A DNA stretch of 64,000 nucleotides from Mycolicibacterium moriokaense (GTDB lineage: Bacteria > Actinomycetota > Actinomycetes > Mycobacteriales > Mycobacteriaceae): the NCBI RefSeq assembly GCF_003347205.1, contig NZ_QQBJ01000017.1, positions 124,001 through 188,000 of the forward strand, written 5' to 3'. This document shows positions 42,094 to 51,180 of this stretch, in pieces (within the stretch, counting starts at the first letter, position 1; each line of letters begins with the position of its first letter). The notes under the pieces are model-generated. The model was given only the letters and a program-made list of their open reading frames with translations. It made no database searches and was not told the origin of the DNA. Made by a program: the position numbers and the translations under genes.

Positions 42094-43593
42094 TCAGGCC
42101 GTCGCGACCGCGGGCCTGGTGACGTGCGCGGTGTAGTCGCCGTATCGGAAGTCCCTCATCTGACGAAGATACTGGGTCGCAAAGCCCGGGTACATCGATG
42201 CGTTGAAACCGTCCTTCGTCAGATACCAGCTGCTGCAGCCCGACATCCAGGTGGTCTTGCTCAGTCGCTTCTGGATCCGTCTGTTGTAGCGGCGCTGCAC
42301 GTCCTCGCGGACGTCGAGGTAGCGCAGGCCGGCCCCACCGGATGAGCGCAGGATCGTGGTGATGCCCGTCACCGCGTAGTCGATCTGCCCCTCGACGTAG
42401 ACCAGCAGCGAATTATGCCCGGGCCCGGAGTTCGGCCCCGTCATGAAGTACAGGTTCGGGTAGCCGTGCGCGTTGATGCTCTTGTAGGCCTGCGCGCCGC
42501 CGACCCATTCGTCGGCGAGGCTGCGGCCGCCGATACCGGTGACCGGGTACGGCGGCCCCGTCAGGTGCACGTCGTAGCCGGTGGCGAACACGATGGCGTC
42601 CAGGTGGTGCTCGATGCCGTCGCTGGTGCGGATGCCGACCGGGCTGATCGTCGCGATCGGCCAGTCGATGAGTTTGCAGTTGTCGCGCTGAAGGGCGGGG
42701 TAGTAGTCGCTGGAGATCAGCATCCGCTTGCAGCCCGGCGTGAAGTCCGGCGTCAGCTGGCGGCGCAGCCACGGGTCCTTGACCTGCCTGCGTAGGTGCG
42801 CCTTGCCCAGCCGGGCGACCAGACCGGTCAGCGGCGTGTCCCACACCATCGCGGTGGCGCTGACCTCGTGACCCCAGTACAGCGCCTGACGGGCAAGCTG
42901 TTGAGTGGCAGGGACTTTGGCGAACAGTTCCTGCGCGGCGGCGGGGATGGGCAGGTCCAGCCGGGGCAACACCCAGCCCGGCGTGCGCTGGAAAACCTTG
43001 ACGAAGCCGGCCTGCTCGACCAGTTCCGGGATGATCTGCACCGCGCTGGCACCCGTTCCGATGACGGCCACCCGCTTGCCGGCGAAGTCGTAGTCGTGGT
43101 CCCAGCGCGCGCTGTGGATCACCTTGCCCTCGTAGCGATCGACGCCGCGGATGTCGGGCAGCTTGTGATCGGGCAGCGGCCCCGACGCCAGCACCACGGT
43201 GCGGGCCGTGAAGCGTTTGCGCCCGGTCGTGTTCACCGTCCAGGTGCCCTCGGCCTCGTCGAAGCGCAGTCCGTTCACCTCGACGCCGAACTGGATGCGC
43301 TTGCGCAGGTCGAAATCGTCGACGAGATCGTCGATGTGGCGACAGATCTCGCCTGCGGGGGAGTACGCGCGCGACCAGTCGGGGTTCTGCGCGAACGAGA
43401 ACGAGTACAGCAGCGACGGAATGTCGCACGCCGCACCGGGATACGTGTTGTCCCGCCACGTCCCGCCGACGCGGTCCTCGCGCTCGACGATGACGAAGTC
43501 CTCGACGCCGGCGCCGACGAGCTTGATCGCGGTGCCGATTCCGGTGAAGCCGGAGCCGACGATCAGCGTGTCATAGACGTGTGTGCGCGCCAT
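42094..43593 (-). CDS. Flavin-containing monooxygenase, Baeyer-Villiger type (MymA/EthA-like)
   Basis: 499 residues. FAD site LIVGSGFTGIGTAIKL, then VGGTWRDNTYPGAACD; the BVMO-type fingerprint YEGKVIHSARWD (Tyr in place of the usual Phe); and NADPH site VAVIGTGASAVQIIPEL, followed by FQRTPGWVLPR. Family enzymes insert oxygen into ketones or oxygenate S/N groups. Together with the esterase and SDR upstream it resembles the MymA operon in content, suggesting modification of a lipid or ketone. Start ATG lies 1 bp after the diiron gene stop. Confidence 0.87.
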   Translation of the reverse strand: MARTHVYDTLIVGSGFTGIGTAIKLVGAGVEDFVIVEREDRVGGTWRDNTYPGAACDIPSLLYSFSFAQNPDWSRAYSPAGEICRHIDDLVDDFDLRKRIQFGVEVNGLRFDEAEGTWTVNTTGRKRFTARTVVLASGPLPDHKLPDIRGVDRYEGKVIHSARWDHDYDFAGKRVAVIGTGASAVQIIPELVEQAGFVKVFQRTPGWVLPRLDLPIPAAAQELFAKVPATQQLARQALYWGHEVSATAMVWDTPLTGLVARLGKAHLRRQVKDPWLRRQLTPDFTPGCKRMLISSDYYPALQRDNCKLIDWPIATISPVGIRTSDGIEHHLDAIVFATGYDVHLTGPPYPVTGIGGRSLADEWVGGAQAYKSINAHGYPNLYFMTGPNSGPGHNSLLVYVEGQIDYAVTGITTILRSSGGAGLRYLDVREDVQRRYNRRIQKRLSKTTWMSGCSSWYLTKDGFNASMYPGFATQYLRQMRDFRYGDYTAHVTRPAVATA

Positions 43594-43594
43594 G

Positions 43595-44515
43595 TCAGGC
43601 CGCCGGCTCGTGGGTCACTTCTTTGACCCAGGTCGGTACCGACGGCAGCAGCGTCCTCGGGTACTGGTCGGAGAGCCACACCATCGAGTTGGCCAGCAGG
43701 TGATACGGGTGGCGCGGGTTGGTGACCGCTCCCGCGTAGCGCCGCAGGAACCGGTATGTCGGTACGCGCCTGGTGTATTCGCCGCGGTCGCCCAACTCCT
43801 TGAAGCGCTTCACGGCCCGGTAGAGCCGCTCGGGTTCCATGCCCATGGCCGTGATCTCGTTGCGGATCCTGTTGATCAGCGGGGCGCCCATGATCGCGCC
43901 GATGATCAGCCCCGGGGTGGCGTTGTGGCCGATGAAGTCGATCAGCATCCGCCGGATCTTGGCGTGGCCGATCATCTCGAGCACCTCGAAATCGACGACC
44001 AGGTGCCGTGACTCGTCGTTGTTGATCTTCTCGAAGACCTCGTGGCACACCGGATCGTGCACCTCGTCGAGCAGGAATTTCAGCAGCGCGCCGTCCAATG
44101 CCACCTCCAGCATCGGGATCACCGTGCCGAGCAGCGACAGCGGCATGTCGTCGGCCCAGCGATCCAGCCAGTCGATGGCCAGCCGGATGTTGACGTTCGG
44201 TTCGGGCACTTCGCCGTCCTCGAGCATGCCCCAGCGCTTCATCAACGCCAGTTCGGCGTTCGCGTGGCGCTGCTCCTCGGCGTGGAAGTAGCGGTAGATC
44301 TCCGCGATGGTCGGCGTCGGCGCCTTCTTCGCCAACGCCGCGAAGCCCCTGGCGCCGATGTTCTCGATCCAGCACAGGTCGGCCATGAACGCCTTGAGCT
44401 GCGGCCGCTGCTCGTCGGAGATCATCTCGGCGCCCGGCGCGTCCCAGTCGATGTCGGCAAGCGCCCACTGCCGGTCCTTGATCTTCGCCAGCATGGCGTC
44501 CATGTCGATGGCCAT
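43595..44515 (-). CDS. Ferritin-like diiron protein (oxygenase-like)
   Basis: 306 residues, all-helical. Two ExxH iron-ligand motifs, HAEEQRHANAE and NNDESRHLVVDFEV, plus other Glu-bearing helices (IENIGARGF, MLEVALDGALLKFLLDE) give the carboxylate-bridged diiron pattern. It is of ferritin-like/AurF-like type and could oxygenate or desaturate a substrate, or act as an accessory reductase partner. Perfect AGGAGG before the ATG. It is sandwiched between the SDR and the monooxygenase (1 bp gap), so a shared pathway is likely. Exact reaction unknown. Confidence 0.72.
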   Translation of the reverse strand: MAIDMDAMLAKIKDRQWALADIDWDAPGAEMISDEQRPQLKAFMADLCWIENIGARGFAALAKKAPTPTIAEIYRYFHAEEQRHANAELALMKRWGMLEDGEVPEPNVNIRLAIDWLDRWADDMPLSLLGTVIPMLEVALDGALLKFLLDEVHDPVCHEVFEKINNDESRHLVVDFEVLEMIGHAKIRRMLIDFIGHNATPGLIIGAIMGAPLINRIRNEITAMGMEPERLYRAVKRFKELGDRGEYTRRVPTYRFLRRYAGAVTNPRHPYHLLANSMVWLSDQYPRTLLPSVPTWVKEVTHEPAA

Positions 44516-44548
44516 CGGAACCTCCTAGGTTGCGGACGCGAGGAGCGG

Positions 44549-45382
44549 TCAGTCGACCGCGAAACGCGTGCTGAGGCCTGCGGCGCGGGTGTACACCGTC
44601 GGCGTGAAACGCTTGATGCCCCAACCGATCCGGGCATCGGGCTGCGGCATGCAGTACAGACCGCCGCGGTCCAGGGTGTCCAGGCAGGAGCGGACCACCC
44701 GCTCCGGTGAGAAGCCGGTCCATCGCATCAGCTGATCGGCCACCGTGGTCGACTTGTCGGTGATGCGGCCTGCTTCGACGATGTTCGTCTTGACGAACGT
44801 CGGGCACAGCACCGTGACGTTGACGCCGGTGCCGCTGAGTTCGGCGGCCAGCGTCTCGCTCAGCGACAGCACCCCGGCCTTGCTGACGTTGTAGGCCGCC
44901 ATCCCCGGCGCCGCGCCGAAGGCGGCGGCGGAGGCGACGTTGATGATGCCGCCGTAGCCCGCCTCGCGAAGGATGGGCGCGAAGACGTGGCAGCCGTGGA
45001 TCGGTCCCCACAGGTTGATGCGCAGCACCCAGTCCCAGTCCTCGACGTCGGTCTCGCCGATGGCCGTGCCGCCTGCGCCGACGCCGGCGTTGTTGATCAC
45101 CAGGGTGGGCGGGCCGTCGAAGAAGTCCGCGGCGAGTTTGGCGAGTTGGGTCACGTCGTCGAGTCGGGTGACGTCGCATCGGGTCGCCAACGTCTCGCCG
45201 CCGTCGGCGACGATCGCGTCGGCCGTTGTGCACGCGGCGGTTTCGTCGATGTCGCTGCACACCACCCGGCCGCCGCGACGCGCGAGCGTGGTGGCGAAGG
45301 CGGCGCCGATGCCGCTGCCTGCGCCGGTGATCACCGCGGCGGCGTGCTGGCTGCGCTTTCGAGACGATCCGAAGATGCCCAT
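44549..45382 (-). CDS. Short-chain dehydrogenase (SDR) of monooxygenase operon
   Basis: 277 residues. ITGAGSGIGAAFATTLARRGG cofactor site, SDIDETA specificity loop, NNAGVGAGG, catalytic INVASAAAF Ser and YNVSKAG Tyr/Lys. The C-terminal extension (WGIKRFTPTVYTRAAG) is typical of mycobacterial operon SDRs in the MymA group. It probably oxidises or reduces an alcohol/ketone exchanged with the monooxygenase. It lies 4 bp after the esterase stop and 33 bp before the diiron gene. Confidence 0.85.
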   Translation of the reverse strand: MGIFGSSRKRSQHAAAVITGAGSGIGAAFATTLARRGGRVVCSDIDETAACTTADAIVADGGETLATRCDVTRLDDVTQLAKLAADFFDGPPTLVINNAGVGAGGTAIGETDVEDWDWVLRINLWGPIHGCHVFAPILREAGYGGIINVASAAAFGAAPGMAAYNVSKAGVLSLSETLAAELSGTGVNVTVLCPTFVKTNIVEAGRITDKSTTVADQLMRWTGFSPERVVRSCLDTLDRGGLYCMPQPDARIGWGIKRFTPTVYTRAAGLSTRFAVD

Positions 45383-45386
45383 GTCC

Positions 45387-46364
45387 TCATCCCGCCTGCC
45401 GGTCGATGGCGTCGTCGCCGAGTGCTGCGGCGATGAAGCGCGCGATCTTGCGCATGGCCGGGCCCGCCTCGGGCGTCAACCGGGGCAGCGCCTGGAAGAC
45501 GTGCACCTGATCCGGCCAGACCTGCAGTTCGCAGTCACCGCCTGCGGCGCGGACGTCGGCCGCCAACCGTCTGGCGTCGGCCACGAGCATCTCGGCTCCG
45601 CCGGCCTGCACCAGAGTCGGCGGCATCGGGCGGCCACCGGCGACGTCCAGCGTCAATCGCGGGTGACTGAGATCGGTTCCTGCGCAGTACAGCTGGACCA
45701 GCCGTTGGGCGTGGCGAGCACGGATCGCCGGGTCGCGGCGCAGCGCCTCGCGGGTGCGTGACAGCTCGAACGAGAGGTCGATCAGCGGCGACATCAGCAC
45801 CATCGCGGCGGGGTGCACGACCTCGGGCTGCAACAACATGTCGACGGCCAGGTGCCCGCCCGCCGAGTCGCCCGCGATGACCATCCGTTGCGGGGCCAAG
45901 TCGTACTGCTGGGTCAGCCAGTCCCAGCCCGTCCGCACATCCGTTGCGGCCCTGGGGAATCGGTGGTGGGGTGCGAGCCGGTAGTCGATGACGAACACGG
46001 GCAGTCCGGTCAGTGCGGACAGCCATGTCGTCAACCGGCGGTGGGTGCGGGGCGAGCACAGCGCGTACCCGCTGCCGTGGACGTAGTAGACCGCGCTGTT
46101 GCCCCGGCGCACGCCGGGGGCCAGCACCCATTCGCCGACGAGTCGACCGCCGCAGGGCATCCGGACATCGACGTGTTCGACCTGCGTTCCGGTCAGTGGC
46201 GGACCGAAGGTGTCCATCACGCGGGAGATGACGCGGCGCGACGCCCACAGGCCCCAGGCCCGCTCGGGCGGCAGCGCCGCGCTGATCTGACGAATTGTCA
46301 CGGTGCTGAACGCGGCCGCTCCGCGACTCCTCATCGAGCCACGGATGGGCAGGGTCTCCGCCAT
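45387..46364 (-). CDS. Alpha/beta-hydrolase esterase, HSL family (LipR-like)
   Basis: 325 residues. Oxyanion motif YYVHGSGY (HGGG variant), VIDYRLAPHHRFP, nucleophile GDSAGGHLA, late Asp region and DQVHVFQAL with the catalytic His. It hydrolyses short to medium acyl esters in this family. First gene of the leftward operon. ATG 46364 is chosen over an earlier ATG at 46394 because the latter lies inside a palindrome that looks like an operator. No clear Shine-Dalgarno for either. Confidence 0.83.
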   Translation of the reverse strand: MAETLPIRGSMRSRGAAAFSTVTIRQISAALPPERAWGLWASRRVISRVMDTFGPPLTGTQVEHVDVRMPCGGRLVGEWVLAPGVRRGNSAVYYVHGSGYALCSPRTHRRLTTWLSALTGLPVFVIDYRLAPHHRFPRAATDVRTGWDWLTQQYDLAPQRMVIAGDSAGGHLAVDMLLQPEVVHPAAMVLMSPLIDLSFELSRTREALRRDPAIRARHAQRLVQLYCAGTDLSHPRLTLDVAGGRPMPPTLVQAGGAEMLVADARRLAADVRAAGGDCELQVWPDQVHVFQALPRLTPEAGPAMRKIARFIAAALGDDAIDRQAG

Positions 46365-46388
46365 GATCGGAAGTACAACAGCCAATGC

Positions 46389-46406
46389 TGACATTTGTCA
46401 ATGTCA
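46389..46406. promoter_or_regulatory. Palindrome/direct repeat upstream of esterase operon (putative operator)
   Basis: TGACATTTGTCAATGTCA: TGACA/TGTCA inverted (5 of 6 base pairs) plus a second TGTCA in direct repeat. It sits about 25-42 bp upstream of the chosen esterase start and just past the stop of the upstream zinc-ribbon gene. Candidate binding site for the MerR regulator of the operon; not proven. Confidence 0.4.
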
Positions 46407-46419
46407 CCATTTTGTGGCG

Positions 46420-48339
46420 TCAGCGGGGCGGGTCGCCCTTCCAGCTGAAGCTGTTGACGTATTTGCCCATGTCAAGGGCCAGTTGCAGGTTCGCGCCCGA
46501 CGGTTTTCCGATTCCGAAGTCGGGGCCGAATTGCCGGAACGGGCCCACCGCCGCGGCCATCAGCGCGAGGTCGTTCTTCACCGCCACCATCGCGATGACC
46601 CGCATCCGCATGTAGTTGCTGTTGGAGCCCTGCGGCCAGCAGTCGGCGGCTAGGCCGTACCCCGGCACATAGCCGACCATCGCGTTGGGGATCTCGTAGG
46701 CCACCTTGCTGTCCGGGAACGTCTGCTTGACAAGGGTTTTGACGATTTCCTCCGCGGTCTGCCCGTTCGCGGGCCGACTCATCAGCTGCATCGTGCCGCC
46801 GTCACCGCCGAGGAAGTCGGCGCGCACCCCGGTCGGGCTGGTGGTGATCTTGTAGACCGTGCTCGGCGCCGGGTAGGAGACGGAGAACGTGCCGTCGGGT
46901 GCGGTGAAGCGGGGATTGGCCTCCACCGGTTCGCCGGTCGGCGGGTGCCCGCAGTCGGGCGGGCAGACGTAGCGCGCGGACGGTTTGTGGATGACGATCG
47001 TCAGCCCGGCCAGTGCCAGCGCGACCACGACGATGCCTGCGCCCCAGGTGCGCAGCAGCCGAACGGCCGACGTCCGATGCACGGGCGGTGCGGTGAAGGT
47101 GCCCGGCATCGTGGAATAGCCGGGCAGCGTGGCACCCGGCGGCTCCTCGGTGTCGGCGGTCGTCGGTCGGGTACTGCGCCGTTCCTCGCGCGAGCAGCGC
47201 GACGAGGCGTGCGCGGCGACCCCACACGCAGGGCAGAACGCCATGTCCGGGACGACGTGTTGGCAGTGCGGGCACACCACGGGCTCGTCGGCGTGGATCT
47301 CGTCCTGTGCTTCGTGCAGCAGGGCCAGATGAAGGCCGAGGCGCAGCAGGAACAGCGCGACAAGGGCCATCGACAGGTGGATCGCGAGCTGCAAAAACTG
47401 CGGAATCGTCGCGACGTCGATCAGGCCCAGCGAGGCATACACGATGACGACGGCCCCGGCGAAACCCGCCAGCGCCACCCGGATGAACCGCGCGTGCTGG
47501 TGAACCTTGTTGGGCGGGCGGGTGAACCAGAGCGCGGCGCCGATCAGGCCGCCTACAGCCGCCGCCGTCACCGGCACCGCGATGCCCCGGATGCCCGCCT
47601 CGACGATCAACGAACTGACGGGTCGGGCGCGGGTCACCAGGCCCGTCGTGAACTGCGGCGCCAACCGGGTGAGGGTTGCGGCCGCGGTGAAGGCGAGAGC
47701 GCCGAGAACACCGATGACGAAGCCGTCCATCGACTCTCGGATCGGCGGCCGGAACAGACGAACGATCAGCACCGGCGCGAGCATGAAGAGCATGCTGCCG
47801 ATCGGGATTGCGAGGCCTTCCCTGGCGACCCGGCCCGCGGCGATCCCGACGCCCAGCGGCACCCCGTATGAGTGGGCGACGATGCTGCCCGTGAGCAGCA
47901 CCCAGCCGATGCCGAGCACGATGCCGAGGCCGGCCGTGAGAAGCAGTGTGCGGATGGGCACGTCGCGGAACACGTCCGTCTCGCGCATGTACATCAGGAA
48001 CAGCAGTGGCAGGCCCAGCGACCCGACCGTGATCAGACAAGCGGGCATTCGCAGCGTCGCGAAGGTCACCAGCCCGACCAGCACCAGGATCAGCACCGCT
48101 CGGAAGGGCGTGCGCGACCGGTGCGGCAGTTGCGGGAACAGCGAACTGGCCAGCGACGGCAGCAGCAGGTGTTCTTTCGGGGCGGCGCCGTAGGACTTCA
48201 GCCGAAGCCAGGACGGCCCGTTGCCGCGCTGCGGGGTCAGGAAATCACCGCAGAGTCCGCAGAATTCGCCTGCCGGAACGTCGGTTTGGCAGACCCGGCA
48301 GTACATGGTGGACGACGAGTCCTGATCGGGTGTGGTCAT
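46420..48339 (-). CDS. Zinc-ribbon multi-pass membrane protein
   Basis: 639 residues. N-terminal CxxC zinc ribbon (YCRVCQTDVPAGEFCGLCG), about eight transmembrane helices between 75 and 345, a second ribbon (CPHCQHVVPDMAFCPACG), a Pro/Thr-rich linker, one more helix (GIVVVALALAGLTIVIH), then an exported C-terminal domain of about 180 residues with TAPDGTFSVSYPAP. Similar proteins occur in mycobacteria beside S53 peptidases. No catalytic motif visible. Its ATG overlaps the S53 stop by 4 nt, so it is coupled to it. It may sense or assemble at the membrane; this is inference. Confidence 0.7.
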   Translation of the reverse strand: MTTPDQDSSSTMYCRVCQTDVPAGEFCGLCGDFLTPQRGNGPSWLRLKSYGAAPKEHLLLPSLASSLFPQLPHRSRTPFRAVLILVLVGLVTFATLRMPACLITVGSLGLPLLFLMYMRETDVFRDVPIRTLLLTAGLGIVLGIGWVLLTGSIVAHSYGVPLGVGIAAGRVAREGLAIPIGSMLFMLAPVLIVRLFRPPIRESMDGFVIGVLGALAFTAAATLTRLAPQFTTGLVTRARPVSSLIVEAGIRGIAVPVTAAAVGGLIGAALWFTRPPNKVHQHARFIRVALAGFAGAVVIVYASLGLIDVATIPQFLQLAIHLSMALVALFLLRLGLHLALLHEAQDEIHADEPVVCPHCQHVVPDMAFCPACGVAAHASSRCSREERRSTRPTTADTEEPPGATLPGYSTMPGTFTAPPVHRTSAVRLLRTWGAGIVVVALALAGLTIVIHKPSARYVCPPDCGHPPTGEPVEANPRFTAPDGTFSVSYPAPSTVYKITTSPTGVRADFLGGDGGTMQLMSRPANGQTAEEIVKTLVKQTFPDSKVAYEIPNAMVGYVPGYGLAADCWPQGSNSNYMRMRVIAMVAVKNDLALMAAAVGPFRQFGPDFGIGKPSGANLQLALDMGKYVNSFSWKGDPPR

Positions 48340-49946
48340 GCGGTCACCCTCTGCAGGATGAGGATGTTGCGCACGAGGTTGTCCACATCGGGTGTGCCGA
48401 GGCCGGTCACCATGTCGTATCCGGGTGCGGCGTCAGCGACGGCGTTGCCGCCGAGGGTGATGTCGCGGAAGCCGGGCAGCCGGGAGCCTTGGGCGACCTG
48501 GTACAGCAGGGGATTGAGATCGCCGAGCAACCGGCCGCCGTTGGCCACCAGGTACTGGTTCATCACCGCGGCGAGGCCGGCCCAGAGGGGGGCCGCCTGC
48601 GAGGTGCCGCCACCGACCAACTGCTTGCCGTTGAAGACGATCTTGACCCCGGTGAACTGGTCGGCCACCGCGGCGACGTCCGGGGTGAGCCTGCGGCCCT
48701 GGTCTCGATCGGGCATCACCGCGCGCTGCCATGGCGGCCGTTCGAACAGCGCCGAGGCCCCGCCGCCGCTGCCCAGCGACAGCGGTACGTCGAACCACGC
48801 CTGCTCGGACTGCCACACACCGGCCGCGTCGGTGGACAGCGTGGTGCCGCCCACGTCGGTGATCTCGGGCAGCGAGGCCACCGAGTCGAGGCCGACGTCG
48901 GCGTCGCTCGGCGGTGACGACCAGTCCTGGCCGCCTTTGCACTCCAGACCGGCGAGATCACCGCTGGCGTTGAAAGCCGTTGTGCCGTTGGCGTGTGCGG
49001 CCGACAGCGCCGAGCGCACCGGCAACAGGTCGGGCGCGGTGATCAGCTTGTCGCAGCCCCAGCCGATCGAGAAGCTCCACACCGCGCCGGGGAATTGCCT
49101 GTCGGCCGACTCCAGCATCTTGGCGATCTTCTCGTAGACGCCGCCGTCGCCCTCGACGGTCGGGCGTGCGTTGATGACGACCTTCCGGGCGTCGGGTGCG
49201 ACGGCGTGGGCCACCTCGAGGTCCATCGTGGTCTCGCCGCGCGGCTCGGCGGGCTGGCCGCCGACCAGGGTGGGGGTGAACCTGGGCAGGTTGTAGAGGG
49301 TTGCGAAGCTGTCCAGATCGGCCTGGTCGTAGCCGTCGAACGCGAAGATGACGATGGTCTGGCCCTTGCCGGTGAACCCCGTTTTCGTCAGCGGGGTCAC
49401 GTTGTAGGTGTTGAGCAGAGCGCTGGGCTTCAACCCCTGATCGGGTACGTCTGTCGGAAACAGCGGCGGCTTCGACGTGTGATAGGGGATGTAGCTCAGG
49501 ATGCGGCCGAGTTCGACGACCTCGGGACGCAGCGCATCGGGCACCGACGGCTGCTGTGGGGACGCGTAGAACAGCTGACCGCGCTGGCCGCGGTAGTCGT
49601 GCACCTCGACGTCGAAGGCGGAGCCCACCTTGTCGGCGTCACCCTCGACCACGGCCCAGTTCTTGCCCGGCTGCCACCGCACCGACAGTCCCTGGCCGCG
49701 AGCCCAGCCGACCAGCTGGGTCGGCTGATCCGGGTCGCGCAGTTCAACGGTCAGCTGGGCGTCGTCACGATGCGACGGGCCGAGATCCGTTGAGGCGCCG
49801 AGCAACAGCGCGAATGGGCCGCCGATCAGCCGTGGCGCTTCGTGCGCCTGGCTGATCCGCAGGTCCGACGCCAGTACCAGCACCGCCCCCGTCGCCGCGA
49901 TGAACGCCAGCAGCCGGTACCCGGCGCCTGTTCGCCAACCGGGCAC
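48336..49946 (-). CDS. S53-family (sedolisin) serine-carboxyl peptidase, exported
   Basis: 536 residues. Signal anchor YRLLAFIAATGAVLVLA, activation prodomain to about 170 (LFYASPQQPSVPDAL), then the S53 catalytic domain: Glu/Asp in GETTMDLEVAHAVAP, oxyanion Asp in ASGDLAG, nucleophile Ser in GGTSQAAP, and calcium site near FRDITLGGNAVADAAPGYDMVTGLGTPD. All catalytic residues present. GTG start 9 bp after the lipoprotein stop. It is the middle gene of a lipoprotein-peptidase-membrane protein operon. Confidence 0.85.
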   Translation of the reverse strand: MPGWRTGAGYRLLAFIAATGAVLVLASDLRISQAHEAPRLIGGPFALLLGASTDLGPSHRDDAQLTVELRDPDQPTQLVGWARGQGLSVRWQPGKNWAVVEGDADKVGSAFDVEVHDYRGQRGQLFYASPQQPSVPDALRPEVVELGRILSYIPYHTSKPPLFPTDVPDQGLKPSALLNTYNVTPLTKTGFTGKGQTIVIFAFDGYDQADLDSFATLYNLPRFTPTLVGGQPAEPRGETTMDLEVAHAVAPDARKVVINARPTVEGDGGVYEKIAKMLESADRQFPGAVWSFSIGWGCDKLITAPDLLPVRSALSAAHANGTTAFNASGDLAGLECKGGQDWSSPPSDADVGLDSVASLPEITDVGGTTLSTDAAGVWQSEQAWFDVPLSLGSGGGASALFERPPWQRAVMPDRDQGRRLTPDVAAVADQFTGVKIVFNGKQLVGGGTSQAAPLWAGLAAVMNQYLVANGGRLLGDLNPLLYQVAQGSRLPGFRDITLGGNAVADAAPGYDMVTGLGTPDVDNLVRNILILQRVTA

Positions 49947-49955
49947 CGCGGTGTA

Positions 49956-50228
49956 CTAGTTGTCGCCCGGAACGGCCGTCGGCGCCGGGGGTGCGAGCAC
50001 CGACGGCGAGAACGGGTTCGGTCCGTTGGGATCGATCCGCGGTGCCTTCTCGGTCGGCTCGACCGGCGGCGGCGCGGAGGTTGTGGTGGCCGTGGTTGTC
50101 GTCGTGGTGGTGGTCTCGGGAGCCTTCTGCTCCTCCTTCGCGCACGCGGCGGAGAGTCCGACCAGGGCGATGACCGCGGCAACTCCGGCGACGGCCGGAA
50201 GGCGACGAGCGGTACGACGTGTCGTCAT
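49956..50228 (-). CDS. Small Thr/Pro-rich lipoprotein
   Basis: 90 residues. A basic N-terminus (MTTRRTARRLP), hydrophobic core and lipobox LSAAC (Cys at about 29) are followed by a run of Thr and then Pro-rich low complexity ending NPFSPSVLAPPAPTAVPGDN. The rest is disordered, so a cell-envelope linker or partner of the S53 peptidase is possible. First gene of the leftward operon. Confidence 0.7.
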   Translation of the reverse strand: MTTRRTARRLPAVAGVAAVIALVGLSAACAKEEQKAPETTTTTTTTATTTSAPPPVEPTEKAPRIDPNGPNPFSPSVLAPPAPTAVPGDN

Positions 50229-50432
50229 GATTTTCCTATCTGTCCCCCGACGTTGTCCCCCGACTTGCTGTGCATCCGCTGCCAGTGCGGCACGTCTGTC
50301 AAAACTTTATCCGATAAGCGAATCATCCCTCAGCGGTTAAGCCGCGGGCGAATCGGTAATGAATCGGTAACTGGATCGTGGCGGCGCCGCTCGCGCTTGA
50401 CGGTGTCGGTGGCCGGGTGTTTACTCATCGTA

Positions 50433-50448
50433 TCGAACATATTTTCGA
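50433..50448. promoter_or_regulatory. LexA (SOS) box upstream of imuA', imperfect
   Basis: TCGAACATATTTTCGA against the mycobacterial consensus TCGAAC-N4-GTTCGA; one mismatch in the right half (TTTCGA). It is immediately before an ATG at 50449 and about 37 bp from the chosen GTG start. Confidence 0.8.
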
Positions 50449-50484
50449 ATGAACGGTGATTCGGATGGGGCAGAAGGTGCTGTT

Positions 50485-51180
50485 GTGACCGCTGCAATGA
50501 GCCTGGATCGGCCCGGAAATACCCGCGCTGAACAGGTAGAACATCTGCGCAGCAAGATGGCGGCGATATCCGGGAAGGTAGGGACCGGCCGCCGCGGCCA
50601 GGTGCCGTCGAACGACGTGCTTCCTGAGTCGGAGAGTTTGCTGGCACTGCCCGAATCGCTGACGGAGATGCTGCCCACCACATTGCCGAGGGGGACGGTG
50701 GCGGTGCTCTCCGGTGCCCGGTCACTGTCGTTGAGCATGGTGGCGGCGGTGACGGCGGCGGGTGGGCATGCGGCCATCGTCGGTCAGCCCGACGTCGGCC
50801 TGCTCGCGGCCGTCGAGATGGGGGCAGACCTGAGCCGGCTGGCCGTCATCCCCGAACCGGGCGCGGATCCCGTCGAAGTGGCGGCGGTGCTGATGGACGG
50901 CATGGACCTGGTTCTGCTCGGCCTCGGCGGGCGCACGGTGCCCGCGACGCGGGCGAGAGCGGTGGTGGCCAGGGCACGGCAGAAGGGGTGCACGCTGTTG
51001 GTCACCGGCGGCGACTGGCAGGGCGCATCGGCTCGGTTGGAGGCCAGGGTCAGCGGCTATGACATGGCGGGCGGCAGCGGCGGCAGGCCCGCACCGGGAT
51101 GCGGCCGGATCAGCCGGGTGCGGTTGGCCATGCGGGCGAGAGGACGAGCCTTCGGGCCGGTGCATGCGGTAGGCGGATGA
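50485..51180 (+). CDS. imuA': ImuA', accessory factor of the mycobacterial mutasome
   Basis: 231 residues of RecA-like fold without a complete Walker [24 protein letters not shown], then [28 protein letters not shown] and [14 protein letters not shown]. With ImuB and DnaE2 it carries out SOS mutagenesis. GTG 50485 is preferred (AGAAGG 8 nt upstream); ATG 50449 is possible but abuts the LexA box. ATGA overlap with imuB. M. tuberculosis counterpart Rv3395c. Confidence 0.88.
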   Translation: MTAAMSLDRPGNTRAEQVEHLRSKMAAISGKVGTGRRGQVPSNDVLPESESLLALPESLTEMLPTTLPRGTVAVLSGARSLSLSMVAAVTAAGGHAAIVGQPDVGLLAAVEMGADLSRLAVIPEPGADPVEVAAVLMDGMDLVLLGLGGRTVPATRARAVVARARQKGCTLLVTGGDWQGASARLEARVSGYDMAGGSGGRPAPGCGRISRVRLAMRARGRAFGPVHAVGG

